Shown here piece by piece: positions 5,322 through 8,505 of a DNA stretch of 8,505 bases (positions are counted from its first letter, which is position 1; each line of letters starts with the position of its first letter). The translations under genes and the position numbers were made by a program. The stretch lies in contig JAESSR010000048.1 in the NCBI GenBank assembly GCA_016764015.1, positions 1 to 8,505 on the forward strand, given 5' to 3'. The notes beneath the pieces are model-generated. The model was not told the origin of the DNA. It saw nothing but the letters and a program-made list of their open reading frames with translations, and did not search any database. This stretch comes from Phycisphaerales bacterium. Its GTDB lineage: Bacteria > Planctomycetota > Phycisphaerae > Phycisphaerales > UBA1924.

Positions 5322-6146
5322 ATGAATCCATTCACTCTGGTCACCACCCGTACCCATGCCTTACTTGGACCGATTTTGGGATCAACAAAATCGATCGTCT
5401 GTTGTGGTGCGATGGTGCTTGGAGTTCCCCTTGCCCATGCCCAGCAGGTAGATTACATCCTCGACACCGGCGTAGGCACCTTTAATATTGGCCCGTCGCA
5501 GTTCGATGCGAACATGACCTGGCTCAACTCCTTCGACACCATCGAAGGCGGCGAGGTCATCACCACCATCTCCGTGTCCTTTGGCGACATCGCAGACAAC
5601 GACGGCAACATTGGTTCCGATCTTGTCACCGTTGCTATTCTCAAAGACCCAAACAACGATCATGACCCCGCCGATGCGATCTTGCTCTCGACTATGCAGG
5701 TGCAATGGGTCGACACCGGATTCGGGGAGTTTGTCAACTATCCGATCGAGCCGACCCAAATCGAGGGCGTATTCTTCGTTGCGGTCATGATGGATGTCCT
5801 CCAACGATCCAACACCGCATCAATGGACCCAAACTCCCCAACCGCGGGCTCACAGAGTTGGTTGTTTTACAACCCGAAGCCCAATCTCGAAGACCTTGGC
5901 TCGTCGCCTTTCATCCTGCGGATGGGCGATTCCCCCTTCCTCGGGGCGTGGATGATCCGGGCAATCGGCGAATCGGTTTGCGCTGGCGACTTCACAGGTG
6001 ACGGCGAGTTGAACTTCTTTGATGTGTCTGCCTTCTTGATACTCTTCTCATCGCAAGACCCGGCCGCAGATTTGAATGCTGATGGGGAGTTGAACTTCTT
6101 CGATGTGTCATTGTTTCTAAATTACTTTGTGACAGGATGCCCATAA
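5322..6146 (+). CDS. Secreted protein with C-terminal dockerin-like repeats (Phycisphaerae type)
   Basis: This 274-residue product is exported: a long basic-to-polar n-region is followed by a hydrophobic core (about 25-38) and a likely signal-peptidase site after AHA40. The mature part (41-219) is beta-rich and acidic, and I recognise no enzyme motif. The C-terminus (220-274) carries two calcium-loop repeats, DFTGDGELNFFD (223-234) and DLNADGELNFFD (250-261), bracketed by C220 and the near-terminal C273 in TGCP, which may form a disulfide. This matches a dockerin-like tail known from many secreted Phycisphaerae proteins, there thought to serve attachment or sorting; without a cellulosome the partner is unknown. 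The ATG at 5322 has GGAG eight bases upstream. It is transcribed away from the coiled-coil gene and is followed by a 223-base gap, so it is probably its own unit. Confidence 0.85.
   Translation: MNPFTLVTTRTHALLGPILGSTKSIVCCGAMVLGVPLAHAQQVDYILDTGVGTFNIGPSQFDANMTWLNSFDTIEGGEVITTISVSFGDIADNDGNIGSDLVTVAILKDPNNDHDPADAILLSTMQVQWVDTGFGEFVNYPIEPTQIEGVFFVAVMMDVLQRSNTASMDPNSPTAGSQSWLFYNPKPNLEDLGSSPFILRMGDSPFLGAWMIRAIGESVCAGDFTGDGELNFFDVSAFLILFSSQDPAADLNADGELNFFDVSLFLNYFVTGCP
6006..6109 (+). repeat. Near-identical 23-nt repeat inside the dockerin-like tail
   Basis: Bases 6006-6028 and 6087-6109 differ at one position (T or C, silent) and encode the ELNFFDVS core of the two calcium loops. The period of 81 bases equals 27 codons. 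Near identity at the DNA level, with divergent sequence between, suggests either recent duplication or gene conversion of the loop, or tight codon conservation. Confidence 0.8.
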
Positions 6147-6369
6147 AGCCATTTCACAAAACGATTTAGCTCTATTACAGTTCTTGCTTCGCAGGATTTT
6201 TTTGCTTATCTAAGGAAAATTCCTCTACCTTTTTACTGTATGGCGATACTATACAGACATTATAGTCCTCTTTGCTTAATGACTGGCAAGAAGACAGAAG
6301 CGAAACTGATCCGCTTAGTCAGAGCAGACAAACCAGCTTCACAGTACAATCGCTCGTAGGAATATTTGC
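6147..6369. other. AT-richer intergenic region before the PAS-LuxR gene
   Basis: This gap of 223 bases is clearly richer in A and T than the neighbouring genes. It holds a small dyad (6248-6266) and several TATA-like stretches but no strong promoter with correct spacing. The short stem AGGAA/TTCCT at 6213-6224 has a two-base loop and is not a plausible terminator. I see no conserved coding frame in it. Confidence 0.5.
6248..6266. promoter_or_regulatory. Small dyad ACTATA-N7-TATAGT, possible operator
   Basis: Six-base arms at 6248-6253 and 6261-6266 are perfectly complementary around seven bases, about 105 bases ahead of the PAS-LuxR start. Both arms contain TATA elements that could also be -10 sequences (TATACA 6250-6255, TATAGT 6261-6266). 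LuxR-type proteins bind dyads, so autoregulation is conceivable, but arms this short in AT-rich DNA can arise by chance. Confidence 0.25.
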
Positions 6370-7095
6370 ATGGAAGCGAACAATCAACCAAACAAAACCC
6401 CTCGAGCTATTCGCCCTGATGATTTTGAAATCATGGAGCAACTCCCAGGGATCGTCGGCATTGCTCGTGACGAAGATTTGCGAATGTTCTGGTGTACCTC
6501 GGCTTTTTTCAGGGTTGTCGAGTCTGTCGAATCTGCAGAAGACATGATGGGCAAAACGCTCCATGATGTGCTCCCAAAGAGCGCGGCTGACGAACGAGAA
6601 AAAACTATTCGGAAAGTGATCGAGACTGGTCAAGCGATCAGCCACTATCAGTTCAGTGCTGATTCGCGTGTGATCACGACGATGTTCCCGCTCGACGAAG
6701 AGGCCTTTGGGCATCGCGGGGTGATGGCGATTATCAAGGACGCCCCAGTTGATGCCCGGCTCGGGATTGATCGTGAGCTGCCGGTGCTCTCTACTCCGAA
6801 TCTCGCCCAGCTCAATGCACTGACTTCACGCGAGCTTGAAGTATTGCATTATGTTGCTCAGGGTTTGAGCACCGCCCAGATCGGTGAAACACTCACTCGA
6901 TCACCGAAAACCATTGAAAACCACATCAACTCGATCCATGCCAAGCTTGAAACTCATTCGCGATCCCAGCTTGTTCGTTATGCGTGCGAACGGGGGATTC
7001 AATCGTTTTCAAACGATGAATGGCTGTCGATTATCAACGGCGCCAAGGTCATTCATCGCGAACAAGCGGTTGTATCACCAATGACCAATAAATGA
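6370..7095 (+). CDS. PAS domain-LuxR-type transcription regulator
   Basis: The 241-residue cytoplasmic product joins a PAS-like sensor domain (about 18-124; FEIMEQLPGIVGIARDEDLR, then FRVVESVESAEDMMGKTLHDVLP and a final strand GVMAIIKDAP) to a LuxR-type helix-turn-helix (about 147-210). The latter is textbook: LTSRELEVLHYVAQGLSTAQIG, then SPKTIENHINSIHAKL with the recognition helix near 178-192. There is no receiver domain, so control is probably by a ligand or cofactor in PAS, or by a partner protein, rather than by phosphorylation. The ATG at 6370 has AGGAA seven bases upstream. A polar tail of about 30 residues follows the DNA-binding domain. It lies 69 bases before the MgtC-family gene in the same direction and could regulate it or its own promoter; that is inference. 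The bound cofactor cannot be named from sequence. Confidence 0.9.
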   Translation: MEANNQPNKTPRAIRPDDFEIMEQLPGIVGIARDEDLRMFWCTSAFFRVVESVESAEDMMGKTLHDVLPKSAADEREKTIRKVIETGQAISHYQFSADSRVITTMFPLDEEAFGHRGVMAIIKDAPVDARLGIDRELPVLSTPNLAQLNALTSRELEVLHYVAQGLSTAQIGETLTRSPKTIENHINSIHAKLETHSRSQLVRYACERGIQSFSNDEWLSIINGAKVIHREQAVVSPMTNK

Positions 7096-7130
7096 TTGTG
7101 CACTGCTCAAGCATCCCTAGAGAAGCGGGG

Positions 7131-7159
7131 TTGTGTTTTGGATGTGAGCCTGTTAAGAT
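7131..7159 (+). promoter_or_regulatory. Candidate extended -10 promoter giving a leaderless message
   Basis: TTGTGT (7131-7136) and TAAGAT (7154-7159) are 17 bases apart, and TG at 7151-7152 makes an extended -10 (TGTTAAGAT). The -10 ends five bases before the ATG at 7165, so transcription would start on or beside the start codon. No Shine-Dalgarno sequence precedes this ATG, which fits a leaderless transcript. Alternatively the gene is co-transcribed with the regulator upstream. Confidence 0.35.
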
Positions 7160-7164
7160 AGCGA

Positions 7165-7695
7165 ATGGACTTTTTGACCCACAATCTCTTCGATTTCAAT
7201 ACGCTCTTCCCACTCGCCGAGCTCATCAACTGGAATGTCTCTCAAGACGAAAAGCATGAAGTGTTCTTTCGGCTCGTCTTGGCAGCCGTCTTTGGCGGAT
7301 TGCTCGGGTGGGAACGCGGACGATCTGAGAAACCCGCAGACATCCGCACGATGATCCTCATCGGCACCGGGGCCGCGGCTTTCACCCTCATCGGTCAACA
7401 GCTTATTGCGACAAGCGATAACGACGCGATCATCCGGGCTGATCCAACACGGGTGCTCTCGTACATCATCTCGGGGGTTGGTTTCCTTGGGGCGGGTGCG
7501 ATTTTGCACTCCAAGAAATCAATCAAAGGCTTAACCACCGCCGCCTCGATCTGGGTCGTTGCGGCTATTGGTGCCGCGTGCGGCGTGGGCGAGTTTATGA
7601 TCGCGTTCTTCTTGTTTGCGATTACTTTCGTCACCATGTGGGTGCCGTGGGTGTTCGCGCTGGCGAATGGCTCGCTGGGCAATGATGAAGATTAA
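7165..7695 (+). CDS. MgtC/SapB-family membrane protein
   Basis: MgtC-family proteins are inner-membrane proteins linked to growth in low magnesium and, in some bacteria, to modulation of the F-ATPase; their biochemical role differs between members. The 176-residue product has the family core: RLVLAAVFGGLLGWERG (36-52), PADIRTMILIGTGAAAFTLIG (57-77), GVGFLGAGAILHSKKSIKGL (104-123) and TTAASIWVVAAIGAACG (124-140), with a last membrane helix at about 143-166. It lacks the soluble C-terminal ACT-like domain of longer MgtC proteins and ends in a short acidic tail, as many short SapB-type members do. A polar stretch of about 30 residues precedes the first helix. The ATG at 7165 is the only reasonable start but has no clear Shine-Dalgarno sequence. 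It converges with purB across a long inverted repeat. Confidence 0.93.
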   Translation: MDFLTHNLFDFNTLFPLAELINWNVSQDEKHEVFFRLVLAAVFGGLLGWERGRSEKPADIRTMILIGTGAAAFTLIGQQLIATSDNDAIIRADPTRVLSYIISGVGFLGAGAILHSKKSIKGLTTAASIWVVAAIGAACGVGEFMIAFFLFAITFVTMWVPWVFALANGSLGNDED

Positions 7696-7701
7696 CTCCC
7701 A

Positions 7702-7778
7702 ACGAGCCGCGACCGTAAGGGAGTGGTCTTTTATCTTTTACAAACAAGCAAGACCGCTCCCTCACGGTCGCGGCTCGT
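7702..7778. repeat. 29-bp imperfect inverted repeat, likely bidirectional terminator or REP-like element
   Basis: Arms 7702-7730 and 7750-7778 pair over 29 positions with one mismatch (A7717 against C7763) and one G-U wobble (T7724 with G7756), around a 19-base AT-rich loop. It begins six bases after the stop of the MgtC-family gene and ends nine bases before the stop of purB, filling the convergent gap. The arm sequence (core GAGCCGCGACCGT...GGGAG) is unrelated to the 1071-1153 element but looks like another palindrome I recall as dispersed in planctomycete genomes. The T-rich loop start (7729-7740) follows the left arm. Its termination role is inferred from position. Confidence 0.85.
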
Positions 7779-7787
7779 AAAGTCAAC

Positions 7788-8505
7788 TCACACGCCTCGA
7801 TCGGCACTGCCGAGCGATTCCAACTCATCGCTGTACCGGCTGCGCAAAGGCTCGACCACTGCCTTGATGAACCGTTCGGTTTGTTCGACACTCCGCCCGA
7901 TATAGGCCATCGGATCGAGATGCGAATCAATATCAATCCCCTCCAACAACGGCTCCCCCTTGAGCCGTTCAAGCAGATCATTATCCTTGCCCTCTTGCTT
8001 GACCACCTGACCGGCCGCCATCGAATGCACACGGATCGCTTCGTGGATATCCTGGCGATCGCGCCCGAGCTTCACGGCTTCCATCATGATGTTCTCCGTC
8101 GCCATGAACGGCAGTTCGGCCATCAGATTCCGCTTGACCATCGCCTCATTGACAATCAACCCATCGGCCACCGTGTGCATCAAATCAAGCGCACCATCCA
8201 ACGCCAAGAACGCCTCGGGCAATGACAATCTTCGATTCGACGAATCATCAAGCGTGCGCTCAAGCCACTGCGTCGCGGCTGTGTCGTAGGCATTGCCCAC
8301 CAAGTTCATCACGAACCGGGTCAACCCACAGATGCGCTCACACTTCATCGGATTGCGTTTGTAAGGCATGGCCGACGACCCGATCTGGGATTTTCCGAAC
8401 GGCTCATCGATTTCTTTGCGGTTGGAGAGGAGCCGGATGTCGGTAGCCATCTTGTGAAGAACCGAAGAAATCAAGGCAAGGGAAGCAAGCATCTTTGCAT
8501 CCATC
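7788..8505 (-). CDS. purB: Adenylosuccinate lyase, C-terminal part (cut by right edge)
   Basis: PurB splits SAICAR to AICAR and adenylosuccinate to AMP, both releasing fumarate, in purine synthesis. The window holds the last 239 or so codons; the frame is open to the right edge, so the N-terminal half lies outside. The fumarate-lyase signature GSSAMPYKRNP is at 8349-8381, including the serine loop that carries the catalytic base. It is followed by TAATQWLERTLDDSSNRR, characteristic of PurB rather than fumarase or argininosuccinate lyase, and by a helical C-terminal domain (GRDRQDIHEAIRVHS, then DLLERL) ending in a short charged tail. The stop (TGA) is at 7788-7790. The methionine codon at 8502-8504 is internal, not the start. 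It faces the MgtC-family gene across an inverted repeat. Confidence 0.95.
   Translation of the reverse strand, partial: MDAKMLASLALISSVLHKMATDIRLLSNRKEIDEPFGKSQIGSSAMPYKRNPMKCERICGLTRFVMNLVGNAYDTAATQWLERTLDDSSNRRLSLPEAFLALDGALDLMHTVADGLIVNEAMVKRNLMAELPFMATENIMMEAVKLGRDRQDIHEAIRVHSMAAGQVVKQEGKDNDLLERLKGEPLLEGIDIDSHLDPMAYIGRSVEQTERFIKAVVEPLRSRYSDELESLGSADRGV

Noticed and set aside
6213..6224. Stem AGGAA/TTCCT as a terminator of the dockerin-type gene
   Set aside because: The loop is two bases, the stem is AT-rich and five pairs long, and no T-run follows.
7723..8032. Frames on both strands across the second repeat and the purB end
   Set aside because: They combine the palindrome with antisense or out-of-frame purB and have no family pattern.
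1..8505. CRISPR array, tRNA, rRNA, riboswitch, transposase, toxin-antitoxin or defence genes
   Set aside because: I looked for regularly spaced repeats, cloverleaf-like segments and typical motifs and found none that could be supported.

Overview
The window is most likely chromosomal DNA of a planctomycete of the class Phycisphaerae. The main reasons are a secreted protein ending in two dockerin-like loops and a terminal Cys pair (residues 220-274 of the 5322-6146 gene), a membrane coiled-coil protein with a BRCT-like domain, a cysteine-free FmdB-type protein, and two palindromic intergenic repeats of a kind I associate with planctomycetes. This assignment is inference from gene content. Base composition is moderately GC-rich, and the hexamer CGATCG is strikingly frequent (22 counted by eye).

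Layout, left to right. (1) Positions 1-89, minus strand, encode a piece of flagellin that runs off the left edge and has no N-terminal part. It lies against miaA (114-1064, plus), which encodes the tRNA dimethylallyltransferase. (2) A perfect 27-bp inverted repeat (1071-1153) sits in the convergent gap after miaA. (3) A probable minus-strand operon reads from 5000 down to 1161: a membrane-anchored coiled-coil/BRCT-like protein, an LpxL/HtrB-type acyltransferase, a stand-alone CheY-like receiver, a small protein of unknown function, and an FmdB-like protein without cysteines. The first three genes suggest envelope work (periplasmic scaffold, lipid acylation) alongside a phospho-signalling protein, but nothing shows they share one pathway. 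(4) A 321-bp divergent promoter region (5001-5321) separates this operon from a secreted dockerin-type protein (5322-6146). (5) After an AT-richer gap come a PAS-LuxR transcription regulator (6370-7095) and an MgtC/SapB-family membrane protein (7165-7695), which may be read from a leaderless message. (6) A second, unrelated long inverted repeat (7702-7778) fills the convergent gap before purB (adenylosuccinate lyase, minus strand), which is cut by the right edge.

Housekeeping genes (miaA, purB) flank lineage-specific ones. I found no CRISPR array, tRNA, rRNA, transposase, phage gene or recognisable defence system. The most useful leads are the flagellin remnant beside miaA, the two different palindromes that occupy both convergent junctions, the unusual domain build of the 461-residue protein, the metal-site-free FmdB protein, and the CGATCG enrichment.
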